This document shows, one piece after another, positions 1 to 10,245 of a stretch of DNA of 64,000 bases; within the stretch, counting starts at the first letter, position 1, and the number at the start of each line of letters is the position of its first letter. A model generated the notes under the pieces. It was not told where the DNA came from. It was given only the letters and a program-made list of their open reading frames with translations, and did no database searches. The stretch comes from Sphagnum compactum (Eukaryota > Bryophyta > Sphagnopsida > Sphagnales), in NCBI GenBank assembly GCA_965153455.1, contig OZ234493.1:31114213-31178212 (forward strand), written 5' to 3'. A program made the translations under genes and the position numbers.

Positions 1-1660
1 CAGTCCAGCGTCAGACAGGGAACAGACGACGGTGGAATCACGCCGCATCAACAGCACAAGACACCCACCCCCACGAAGCAAACAGAAGCCCAAAAAAAGC
101 GAAGCAAATCAAAGGTGTCACAACACGCACGCAGGCGCAGACCCCGCCCATTGAATAAATGTATTTGGGTATTTATATGTATGATGGTGTTTTTTATATT
201 AGAAAATTATGGATGTGTTTTTTTTAATTATGTATTGTGTACTATTTATTTGTGAGTATTATTTCCAAATTTGAAGTTTCATAATACACATGTCCAAATA
301 ATTATGTGGTTAATATTATGTTGTGTCATTTGGGAAGTAAATTTTGGGACATAGCCTTGTAATTTAAACACAATGTGTATGGGTTTATGATCTCTCCAAT
401 AAGTTTCAAAATTATCTTGTTGTATTAGTGCATTGGTCCATATGTGATCTATTTGAGTGTTATAAATAGTAACTATTTTGAAAAAAACAAGTCTTAAACC
501 ATATATCCATAAAATTTTGTAGTTCCATTGATTGTAATGTGTTTGTTAACATGTTTATATTGAAATTCCCAATTATTATAGTTGGACAATGCATAATTAT
601 TTTTTGGACAATAGTTTTTTAAATGGAAAGGAATAAGATAGTAGCATATTTGGGAGTTTATAAATTGTAATTACATGTATAGCTTCTCACGTATTTTATT
701 AAAGGTTGCGACAATGAATTTGTTATTGAAATTATGTTTGACAAAGAGATCATTTCATCATAAAGTATCATTATTCCATGTTGATCATAACAAGATATTA
801 AATTTGTTATTTAGTATAGCATTGTGAATTTTTTGGTATGTATAAATATTTTGTATTATTGTTTCATTAAAACAAAGAATATATGATGCAAATAAGTTTT
901 GATTTACAAGGATGTCTTGGAAATGTAAAGAATGAGAGTTAAGGGATTGATAGGTAAAGGTAATATTATATGAAGAGTGGAAAAAAAAAAAAAAGTAACA
1001 AGGTGAGTTATTGAAGCTCAAAAATAGTCAGGATATGGATACGTAGCAAGATTTAATGGTACAAGTTGATAGAAAAGTATAGAGTGACAAGTTGTGACTA
1101 TTGCAAGCCAATGATGTAAGTCGACAACCAACCTAACAAGCCAATAGACCTGACATACCATCCAATCCAGTCATTTAAGGCCTCTGGGTTGCCTTGCAGC
1201 TAATCAATGATGGTTGAACCAACAAGCAGTTAAGCAAATAAAATAAGTTATAACCACCAAGAAGACTTTGTATAAAGGGCACGAAGTCCAATAGTTTTGG
1301 GTTCGCCATTTTTGATAAATAGGCGTTCCAACAATTTAGAGATAGGACACTGTAAATGAAACATGGATTTCCAAGGACATTGTGTGCATGTGTGCGTGTG
1401 TGTGTGTGTGTGTCTATCTATCTGTGTGAGTAGTTTAATCTGTGGCAAGGGCAGATTTGGGAGCAATGTTAGAGCGAGGTTTATGAACTAGTAAAACATC
1501 AATAAAAAAAAGTAAAGCAATGAGGTAATCTACCAAGAAAGCTCGGACCATGGGGTACGTGGTACTTTAATGGATGGCACAAGGAAGAACCCAACAGTTT
1601 ATGAGAGGGGGAAAATGTATATAAAATTAATAAGCTAACATTTGGCGACCATGCTAGGGA
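1..1660. other. Non-genic AT-rich DNA with a GC-rich left edge
   Basis: No credible gene is visible. The first ~160 bases are markedly GC-richer and purine/C-rich than what follows, and look like the edge of a different repeat. A (GT)n microsatellite with a CTAT tail lies at about 1387-1425. The string TTTGGCGACC near 1640-1650 resembles the tRNA primer-binding segment found just inside the 5' LTR of some plant gypsy elements, but no matching LTR pair could be shown. Confidence 0.6.
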
Positions 1661-1662
1661 AT

Positions 1663-2300
1663 GTTGTCATGCCCGTATGCATGGTTTCATACATGAGGTC
1701 GTTTATGGGCATGCCATTCATGCCTTTTAGGGTTAATGTACGCTCTTAGGGTTAGTGTACGTTCTTAAGTTACTGTACATTATTAAGTGTTTAGGGTTTC
1801 AACTTATTGGCAACTATATAAAAGGCAAAGCCCTTCCCTTCTCTTGTTAGTTTTTCTAGAATTCCTTTGTCACGGAAAGTTTTCTCCATAATAGATTGGA
1901 TTTCTAGATGCTCACAACGGCCATTACACGACCACCGTTTACATACACTTCTTTTCTTTCCTTCTTTGCAACTCAATTTTAGAAAAACTATTCTCTATCA
2001 TTTAATGTTAAAAGCGGCAAATTTTTTACACATTTGAGTTCTTGAATTTATTTTTGCTACTAGTGTTGTTATTGCTAGGGTTGTTGTTGCTGTTGTTACG
2101 GCTGCTGGAAGGAGCTTGTGCTGTTACACCTCTACCAACCAAGGAGCTTGGAAAAGCGAGATCAAAGGGGGGAGTGATGTATTCTGGACCAGGTTTCAAA
2201 GTTGTTTTTTTTTCTCTCTTTCTTTTTTTCTCTCTCGTGTAGAGACATAGGAGGTTGAAGTTGCTGGAGCCAAGCGTTGCAATGAGTAAAAAAAAAAATT
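1663..2300 (+). promoter_or_regulatory. Candidate 5' LTR or promoter-leader of the methyltransferase retroelement
   Basis: The segment begins TGTTGTCATGCCCG, a plausible LTR start with TG, and holds a good TATA box (TATATAAAAGG, 1815-1825) followed by a CT-rich transcript-leader-like run (2204-2240). It lies upstream of gag in the right orientation. No second copy was found downstream of integrase, so the LTR assignment rests only on position, the TG start and the TATA box. It could also be an unrelated promoter fragment. Confidence 0.35.
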
Positions 2301-2483
2301 GCATCTACAACACCACGATCTATAGTGCAGCGAGCTGTAGCCCGGCGTTCGTAGCATTGCCACCCACCATCACTTCGAAGTTCACGGTCACTTCACAGCG
2401 CTGTGGCTGTCGTGTCGCTTCACGTTTGCCATCGTTGTCGAGCTCACGGACACCTCACAGCGCCGTGGCGCTCGTAGCACCGT

Positions 2484-2870
2484 CCGTCCATAGACTTTCG
2501 TCAGACTTCTATCGGACATTTGTCGAACTTTCGTTGGACATCAGTCGGATTTTCATCGGATGTTTATCAGATTGTCATCAGACTTCCGTCTGACTTTCGG
2601 TCGACTTCCATTTGTCGAACTGTCATCTGACTTCCGGCCAACATCCGTTCGATTTCCAGCCGACTTCCAGTCAACTTTTGGCCAACTTCCGCCGACGTCC
2701 GTCCGATTTCCGGCCGACATCCGATTAACTTCCGTCCGACTTCCGTTCGACTTCCGTCTATGGACTTCTGCCCACCGACTTCTGTCTATGAACTTCCATC
2801 CGACTTCTGTCTATGGATTTCCATCCACCAACATCCATCCACAAACGTCCATCCATCGACGTCTGTCTGT
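2484..2870 (+). repeat. Degenerate ~10-bp tandem repeat in the retroelement leader
   Basis: About 390 bases built from diverged copies of a ~10-11 bp word close to CCGACTTCCGT, with variants such as TCGGACTT, CCATCCAC and TCTATGGACTT. It is far GC-richer than the surroundings. Short reading frames cross it, but they simply read the repeat and are not proposed as genes. Confidence 0.7.
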
Positions 2871-3045
2871 CGCCGTTAATCCCCGTATCCAATACCATAT
2901 TCTTCAAACTATATTTAGTGCTCTATATTTCTACAAAATTTTGGAGCATGGGACAACACCATTCCTCAAATGATGAGAGCACTACCGCTCAACCAGAGCT
3001 AAAGTATCAGCTACGAAGTAACACACAATCATTTGAGCCGATTTC

Positions 3046-4692
3046 TTGAGCTCACGATCTTCACGACGGTACCATCAAGTGTCTATAATGCCATCGTCAT
3101 CCAGTACAACTCCTACCAGGAATTCAGGTTTAGGTTACACTACATCAACGATACATCAGAATCCGTTTGGAAAGGTCAATCAGTGGGTTACACCTGCGGC
3201 TGCACCAGCTTTCACACCATCACCTTATATTCCGCTGCAAGCCGTTACCTCTACACCCATATACACCATGGAGGTCAGCAGTTCCTTTGGGAGAATTGAG
3301 AAGTTTAGCGGAAGGCTAGATACCATTTCTTTGAAGGAGTTCAAGGCAACTTTCTCAACTGTGGTTTGTGAATTGGAGTTCAAGTATGGCGTTCATTACA
3401 CCGAAGCATTCGCATTCAAACAACTGGCCCGTTATGTGCACTATGAGGCATTGGATGTCTATGAGCAACATTTTCTGAGGATTTTGGGTGTCACCTAGAT
3501 CCCCAATCTACCTTATGCCATAGCCATCGCCACCGCCTCTCCAGTTACACTGCAATCTACCATTGCACATCATGGGACTATGCCCAATAATCCAGATCCG
3601 GTACCTATTTTATTAAACCTTTTTCCTCAACAACTCATTGCTACTACCATAAACATTCCTCCCACCATTGATGCACCAGCTTTTGTTGATCTAGTGGGGG
3701 AATTCTTTCGAATTCTTGAGCTGGAATTTTCGATAAATAGTTCTCAAAATTTTCTACAGCTCGCCACTTTCTTTCGGCAGAAGGATGAAACCCTCAAGAT
3801 GCTCTACAGAAGGCTTCTCAAGCTCAAAGAGGATACTGAGAGCATTACAGACGTGGAAGTTGCCCATTGGTATCTTTGTTTGTTGGAAGGTACTCCGACA
3901 TTCCATGCGCAGGTTTTGCAACGGGTTTTTGTAGAATTTGGAGACTCGTACACTTTGTTGGATGTGTACAACATTTCTGAAAAGCTAGAATTGGCTCATG
4001 CACACTATGAGGCCAATACTATGAGGCCTCCATCACGTTCAAGGCCTCATCCTCCACCAGTTGCGCCAACCAGATCATCACATTCTTCTTCAAGGGCGAA
4101 AGCAATGCACTTGGCTGCACCCATCCTACCTTCTTGCAACTACTGTGGCAATCCTGCCCACAAAGCTAATGAATGCAACATTCCTTCCGAGGATCTCCTT
4201 TGTGATTATTGTGGGAAAGAGGGACATCAAGAAATTGTTTATTTTGTCAAGTTCCCGGAACGGAAACAACTCCAATTACCACGACAAAATTTGCCAGCAT
4301 CTTTCGTTGCCCCTCAACCAAAAGCTAAGGCACCTCAGCCTTCCACTCAGGCTTTCCCCACCAAGGGTAATTCCAATAATAATGCTAAGAAGAAAGAACA
4401 CAAGGATGACAAAAGGGAGGCGCTTCAAGCCCATGTTGCTCAAGTTCAAACTTTGCAAAATGAACTCGAATCATTCAGGACTCAGCTTGCTAATCTAAAA
4501 GGCAAGTCTGCCCAACCAGCTAATCATGCCCAACTTGTACACGGTTCAGGATCATGGGAGGGACCTCCTAGGTCATTCTATGGCCTCCCACATGATGCCA
4601 TGGTTAGGGAATATGTTCTTTCTAGTGCACACAATTCTAGTCTCACACTAGAATTTGCCACTTCTTTTTGCCCTTCCTACTTCGCGACATAA
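3046..4692 (+). pseudogene. Gag polyprotein of the methyltransferase retroelement
   Basis: Gag coats the RNA of the element in a virus-like particle. The frame is open from 3046 to 4692 except for one TAG at 3496-3498; the part from 3580 onward is 370 codons. A retrotransposon-gag helical region precedes two zinc knuckles. The first, from 4135, has a complete C-x2-C-x4-H-x4-C pattern (CNYCGNPAHKANEC). The second, from 4201, begins CDYCGKEGHQ, but its last cysteine is Tyr. A Lys-rich, coiled-coil-like stretch (about codons 265-310 of the second part) follows. The start codon is uncertain because a short Met frame at 2948 in another frame may be the original N-terminus. Apart from the stop the frame is well preserved, suggesting moderate age. 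Confidence 0.85.
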
Positions 4693-4969
4693 AAAGCCAG
4701 TGTGGCACCCAAAGTTTCTACCACTAGGCTGCCATTAGGCAAGTAATTTAGACTGATGGACTCGCATCTGGTTCAAGTCCTATTACCAAGGCTAGAGGAG
4801 CTCGAGTAGTCATGTCATAATCTTTTCGTCCTCTCAACACGGAAGAAGAACGCACCTTGTTGGCGAAGGGGGAAGAGACTACTACACCACAAGTTGCTAG
4901 GGCATCAAATTCTCATGTCCCAAAAGTACATGTACATTAGGAAACACACAATTTTCCACTGATCAGCTT

Positions 4970-6130
4970 ATGGAGTGCCAACTTCAAATGCGTGAAGTGG
5001 CGCAAAAGCTTATGAATACACCATTGTTTAGTTTTCAAGATTTGAAGCTAAGCACCAGGGACATAATTACAATATTAAAGGATACCCTGAACACTACATC
5101 AGGCCCTATGCCAATCCCTGATCCACATGCTACAGGGGTCCCATCCAACACCTTGGAGAAACATTCAATTGGTTCACGTGTTGTAGATGGCATTCGTAAT
5201 TTGGTCATTAGTTCTAGCATGGCTAAACTAATGGGCTTTCTTACCTTTGATTCTACATTCACATATTAGAAGGGAGCTAAGAACACCTCACTTGTGGATT
5301 TGTTACTCAGCAAAGGCATTGTGGATAGCCATTCTCTCCACAAAGTTTCACACTCATTTCCGAAGGTGGTGCCTAATGAGAGAACTTCCATCGCCACCGG
5401 AATTGCCATTGTTGACAATACTAAATCAGCAATCTAGGTGGGAGGACATACACCCAGAGTGGTACTTCTTGATACAGGTGCCCAACCAGTGATTCTTCGA
5501 GTTCAATTCACCAAGAAGATGGGCATGCTTGACTTCAAACTATAAAAATTTATGTGACAAATTCGCACCACTAGTGGGAGCGTAGAGGAGGTATTTGGGG
5601 AGAGATCAGATTTGATTGCACTTAACTTCAATGAAGGTACAGATCAAGAGCTTTGCCTACTGGTCAGATGTTTAATCACCAATGCCACCAGTTACGATGT
5701 GTTCATTGGGCAAGAAGCCCTCTTTCCACCAGGTTTCACAATTAACAACTGGTTCGAGCATGCATACAACCGAATGGATTAGGAGACTGATGGCCACCAT
5801 CTGGGATACATACCCCTTGATTTACATGGGAACCAGAGTTCTATGGCTCACCATTATATGCTCAAGGAAGCACACACAATTTCCTACATCCAACAAACTA
5901 GCCACGAGTGGATAGAGGGAGATGAAGAGGAGACAGCTTACGCCCAAACTACTAAAAGGTTCAAGATGGTCCTACTAACATTCAACATGGACCAGAGGTT
6001 TTACAGAAGTTCAAAGCAGCCCACGAACCCTTGGTGAAAGGTTTATCTAGTTTTGAGAACATGGAGAGCCATGGCGAACTAATTACGCCAGTACTTCATG
6101 AGCTAATCACCTGAACACCGCCTAAGGAGG
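4970..6130 (+). pseudogene. Retropepsin region and linker to the methyltransferase
   Basis: The aspartic protease cleaves the retroelement polyprotein. The motif V-V-L-L-D-T-G-A-Q is readable at about 5458-5487, with the catalytic DTG at 5471-5479, followed by a helix-like F-T-K-K-M-G-M-L segment. The region is broken by frameshifts and stops: the protease core is in frame 2, while gag and methyltransferase are in frame 1. The stretch 5600-6130 encodes a linker with no family I recognise and leads directly into motif I of the methyltransferase. DTG confidence is high; the domain limits are not exact. Confidence 0.7.
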
Positions 6131-6132
6131 GG

Positions 6133-7090
6133 ATTACATTACTAGAGCTCTTTGGTGGTATTGGTACAAGTCTCGAAGCCCTACTATAGTCAGGGATGGT
6201 GGTTCGGAGATATTTCTGCGTAGACATTGATCCTAATGCAAGGCAAGTGGCAGCATCGAGAATGATGGAGTTCACAACCATATTTCCACAACAGTTTGCA
6301 ACCACCGCATGGAAGGCCAGTTTCACTTTCTTGCCCTCTAACATACAACTAATTCAGAAGAGGCATATGGAATTACTCGGCCCTGTGGACCTCATCATTT
6401 CAGGTTGGGAGTGTCAAGGATTTTCAGCGGCTGGATTTAGAAAAGGCTTGAGTGACACAAGATCCGGTCTCTTCACGGACATGGTACGATTAATCACCTG
6501 GGCTCAATCCATTTCCCCTACGCTTGGTTATGTAATTGAGAACACCCCTTCTCAGCTTGACCAGAAGGAGAAAATCCAGGAGCAGTACACGCTAGTCAAA
6601 CATTACCTTGGAGAGCTGTTCTTATTCGATGCGGCACAATGCGGCTCCTATGCGCACCGGCTACGCAACTAGTGGACCAACCTTGCACCACTCTTAGTTC
6701 TGCAGTTGGCTCTTAGATACACCATCAGAGACCCCAACCTACAGGTTTTTCACATATTGGATGATCAAAGCTCCTGCCAACCAGTTACAAGGCAAAAAAA
6801 ACCTCCTTGGTTTCCTGCGAACATAATAGGAAAACCAAGAGGTGCTTGGCCCACCTTTGTCTCCTTCCCAGGAGCACACGCCTTTCAGGTAGATGGACCA
6901 GGTTTGGTGTATCGTCATGCTTCAGCCACTTGGGATGAACTAAGCCTAGAAGAAAGAAAAAGGGCTATGGGGTTCCAAACTGGCATTACTAGTCACACCA
7001 AGGTGACTAGAATGGAACGTAACGCTCTACTGGGGAGAGGCATGGACCTGAACTCCCTTACATGGTTATTGGTAACCTGTGTACTCTTTC
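6133..7090 (+). pseudogene. C5-cytosine DNA methyltransferase domain captured by the retroelement
   Basis: This family transfers methyl from S-adenosylmethionine to carbon 5 of cytosine. All main motifs lie in one frame in canonical order. Motif I (S-adenosylmethionine binding) is LLELFGGIGTSLEAL at 6139-6183. V-D-I-D follows as the motif II acidic loop. Motif IV is G-W-E-C-Q-G-F-S, with the catalytic Cys at 6412-6414. Motif VI is E-N-T (6538-6546, usually E-N-V). Motif VIII is near 6637-6669 (Q-C-G-S-Y-A-H-R-L-R). A variable target-recognition stretch follows, then L-S-L-E-E-R-K-R-A-M-G-F near 6940-6980 (motif IX-like), then R-N-A-L-L-G-R-G near 7018 (motif X). The order is not permuted, so it is not a plant DRM enzyme. 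Odd points: Glu replaces the Pro before the catalytic Cys, and two in-frame TAG stops (6187 and 6670) kill this copy. It sits between protease and RT in the same orientation and frame as gag. Confidence 0.85.
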
Positions 7091-7314
7091 AAATGTACAC
7101 AACACCAACACTGATTCAATCAGCTTTGAACTCTAGCGATGTAACTACATGGCACCCCGACCAAATACACTTGCCTATCTTCAACACTCTACATTTCACT
7201 CTTAGTGTTGGGGGGGAGGAGGTACCATGTAATTTGACTCAAATTATTTCTGATACACCTGGAGGTACATCAACTTCTGAAGAAACAATTACAACCTTCT
7301 ACGAATCTGCGTAG

Positions 7315-8160
7315 TTGGATAGTGGAGAACCCAATACACCAGGTTCTTCAGACACACTTTCCAATTCCATTCCATGCATTTCCAACTACCCTTTCGTTAC
7401 GGGGAACCAGCTCACCAAGAAGGAGAGAGCCCTAGTCACGGACTTACTAATTAAGTATGAGAATGTGTTTGCAATCTCAATGAAAGACTTAAACAGGTGT
7501 AAAACCATGCAGTTTTCTATAGACCTTACAGATGAACACCCATCTATCGGAGGAGGCATAGGTTGAGCAAGCATGAGTGGGAAACGATAGATGAAAGATG
7601 CAAAGAACTCCATGAGGCTGGTCTCATTCAGCCATCAAGTTCTGATTTTGCAGCCGCTACAATAATGCTAGCAAAGAAGGATTTAGTTGGATTATGGATT
7701 GAGAAAAGGATGTGCGGGGATTATAGGCCTTTGAACCTGGTTACACTTCAGGACAGGTACCCCATGCCCATCCTTGAAGAACTGTTTGATAACATTAGAG
7801 ACTCAAACATCTTCACAATTGTGGATCTCAGGCAAGGCTTCAACCAGATTGTGCTTGTTGCGAAGGATCGTAAGAAAACGACATTCCATGGAAACAACAA
7901 GTTGTGGGAATGGCTTGTGATGCCTTTTGGATTGAAGAATGCACCTGTCTTCTTTCTGGGAGTCATGGACCAGGTTTTCGAAGGGGCAAATTTCCTGAAA
8001 TGCTACATAAATGACGTCCTAGTGCATAGCAAGGGACTCATGTAGCACTTGGCTCATCTTGAGGAGTTATTCAAGAGGCTCCACGAAGTCAATATGAAGA
8101 TCCATCCTAAAAGTGTGAGTTTGCTGTCACTTCAATAATCTACCTTGGACACAAAATTTT
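7315..8160 (+). pseudogene. Ty3/gypsy reverse transcriptase
   Basis: RT copies the element RNA to DNA. Readable blocks are the pre-RT region (K-Y-E-N-V-F-A-I-S near 7456), then in a shifted frame (7563-8045) C-G-D-Y-R-P-L-N, D-R-Y-P-M-P, V-D-L-R-Q-G-F-N-Q-I, P-F-G-L-K-N-A-P, and the active-site box at 8004-8015. The box reads Y-I-N-D instead of Y-x-D-D: the first catalytic Asp is Asn (AAT at 8010-8012), which a single G-to-A change would produce. A frameshift near 7555-7570 and a TAG at 8043 also break the frame. The copy cannot be active. Confidence 0.9.
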
Positions 8161-8181
8161 GCCAAATGGTATTATGGCTCA

Positions 8182-8810
8182 TTGGGCCAAAATAGTAGCC
8201 ATTTTGGAAATGCCCAATCCTACTACTGTTCTCACACTTTGAGGAGCTTCATCGGACTATGTAATTACTACAGGATTTATGTCGAAGACTTTAGTACTAT
8301 TGCTCATCCTCTATGCATTGTTAAAGAAGGATGTTGCTTGGACATGAATGAAGAGGCTCAAGAAGCTTTCAACACACTCAAGGAAAAGCTTTCAAAGTTC
8401 CCCATTCTAAGAAGACCTGATTTCAGCAAAGGCTTTATTCGACACACTGACTAGAGTGCTTTTGGTATTGGTGTTATTATTGGCCAACTTGATGAGGAAG
8501 GCAAGGAATATGTTATCGCCTATGCATCCTGAAGCAAAAACAAGGCTGAGAGCAACTACTCTTCATACGAGGGGGAATGTCTTGTTGTTGTATGCGCCGT
8601 CATACATTTCAGGCCCTATCTTTATGGCACCGAATTCACTTTGTATACCGACCACCAGCCTATGAAGTGGTTGATGACCAATAACAAGCTTACTGGTAAG
8701 TTAGCTCGTTGGGCGCTTATACTTCAGGAGTACGAGTTCAAGGTTATTCACTAACCTGGTATTACACATCAGTATGCGGATACCATGTCGCGGAGACCCC
8801 TCACTACCTC
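8182..8810 (+). pseudogene. RT connection and RNase H domain
   Basis: The domain removes RNA from RNA:DNA hybrids. The RT thumb/connection (L-R-S-F-I-G-L-C-N-Y-Y-R) is at about 8239-8274. RNase H follows in the same frame, with H-T-D at its start next to a TAG (8452), G-I-G-V-I-I-G-Q-L, S-N-Y-S-S-Y-E-G-E-C and Y-T-D-H-Q-P near 8644-8661. It ends with the P-G-I-T-H-Q-x-A-D-T-M-S-R-R type motif (8757-8800). At least three in-frame stops are present. Order and motifs are typical of Ty3/gypsy. Confidence 0.85.
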
Positions 8811-9099
8811 TGAAGATTTTTTAGAAGTCAGGCAAGACTTCGACCAGATTCTAGCAGTACATGTATCTTGTGCATCTAATTATCTTGCACTATTGCAATG
8901 TAACCTGGTTGAGCATCCCATTGTGGATATATGGGAGGCCCTGGACAGTCTGAGGTTTCTTTAACATGGGGAATTCCCTCCCCAAGTTACATCAAATCAT
9001 CGGGATGGCATACAACAACAGTCCAAACGCTACTCATGGAGGGACAGTCACCTCGTCCAATGTTTACCACAAGGCGACAGAGTGGTTCCTCCACCACAT

Positions 9100-10060
9100 G
9101 AACGGCTTAGTATTATTCAAAAGGTACACTCAGAGCTTGGACACTTTGGAGTTTAGCGTACTTATAGCCTTCTCGCTCCTCATTACCATTGGAGAGGTAT
9201 GTATGCTCAAGTCTGAGACATCATTGCTAGGTGTGAACAATGTGATAGAGTGAGAACTTCTTTCTCCTCTTGACAGCTCACGCTTTCTCCACTCCCTATT
9301 CAGGGCATGTTCTATTGCTGGTCATGTGATTTAATTGGAGAGTTACCATAGACCTCCAAGGGTAATGTTTACATCATGATTGTGATTGAGCATTTTTCAA
9401 AGTGGGTCGAACTTGTTGCACTATCGGACAAGTCATCACACAGCACCAGCCAGGCTTTCTTACAACAGGTCCTAAGTAGGTTTAGGGCTTGTGCTGAGTG
9501 CCTTATTAATCAAGGATCAGAATTCAGAGGAGAATTCCAAAACCTATTTGACCATGCTCTCATTGACCATTGCCAGACTTCAAGGGATCATCCCTAAGTA
9601 GATGGCCTTGTAGAAAGGATGGTTCAGACATGTAAGAAGGGACTTCGGAAGATTTGCTTCACTAAGAACAAAGAGGATTGGGACCTAGCCCTACCTTACA
9701 TCGCCATGGGTTATAAGATGTCCAAACATGCCTTTTTGTCTCATTTCTTTCCTTACTCTCTATTTTTTGGGAGACATCCCATTCCACCCTCTTCCATTGC
9801 TGCTCAAATGGACCAGGTTGTGGACTTGGACTCCCCAGCCGCCTGGGCTAGGATCATCGCAGAGAGGGCTGTTCTATTCAAGAGGGTTATGCCCATGGCC
9901 ATGGAGAACTTATCCATTACACATCATCGAAACACCTTATGGTATGCACACACACGAGGTGGCAGTTATAAACCTAAGGTGTGTTGGAGTTGGAAGGAGC
10001 TGACGAACGCACAATTCGGGATCACTCCAAAAATTATGCACCACGCCACCTGCTGAACTT
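9100..10060 (+). pseudogene. Ty3/gypsy integrase
   Basis: Integrase inserts element DNA into the host. The HHCC zinc-binding domain is readable at 9125-9250 (H-S-E-L-G-H, then C-E-Q-C-D), with two stops. The catalytic core follows: W-S-C-D near 9320, E-H-F-S-K-W-V-E at 9388, and N-Q-G-S-E-F near 9510. In the last motif the expected catalytic Asp is Asn. V-D-G-L-V-E-R is near 9601. The C-terminal part runs 9619-10056 and appears to lack a segment around 9975, where the reading changes frame abruptly. The protein then leads within about 20 codons into the PHD finger. Confidence 0.88.
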
Positions 10061-10095
10061 AGATCCTACCATTATCACGTCAACTTGGACTTGAC

Positions 10096-10245
10096 TATCC
10101 ATGTCAGGTATGTCAAAGGATAGACGATGTTGATTAGATGCTACTTTGTGATAATTATAATGGTGAATAACATCTATTCTGCCTCAAGCCGAAACTCACT
10201 CAAGTTCTCGTCGGCATTTGGTATTGTTCATCATGTTTTCCTGCA
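10096..10245 (+). pseudogene. PHD finger at the C-terminus of the retroelement polyprotein
   Basis: PHD fingers are zinc modules that usually read histone H3 tails. One frame gives C-x2-C (Cys codons at 10102 and 10111), x11, C-x2-Y (10147 and 10156; Tyr stands where the fourth Cys belongs), x4, H-x2-C (His 10171, Cys 10180), x14, C-x2-C (10225 and 10234). The hallmark Trp sits two residues before the seventh ligand (10219). This is C4HC3 spacing with one ligand lost. Two in-frame stops (10135 and 10168) lie inside. It starts about 40 bases after the integrase C-terminal frame, so it was probably the tail of the same polyprotein, where chromoviruses carry a chromodomain. Confidence 0.75.

Noticed and set aside
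2042-2593. Open frames rich in Leu or Ser/Arg upstream of gag
   Set aside because: They read CT-rich and repeat sequence in the retroelement leader, with no protein family and no conservation signal.
6096-6344. Minus-strand open frame over the methyltransferase
   Set aside because: It is the antisense shadow of motif I and II coding sequence on the plus strand.
6133-7090. Methyltransferase as a DRM-type host gene
   Set aside because: DRM enzymes have permuted motifs (VI-X before I-V). Here motif I comes first, and the domain is embedded between retroelement protease and RT with no introns.
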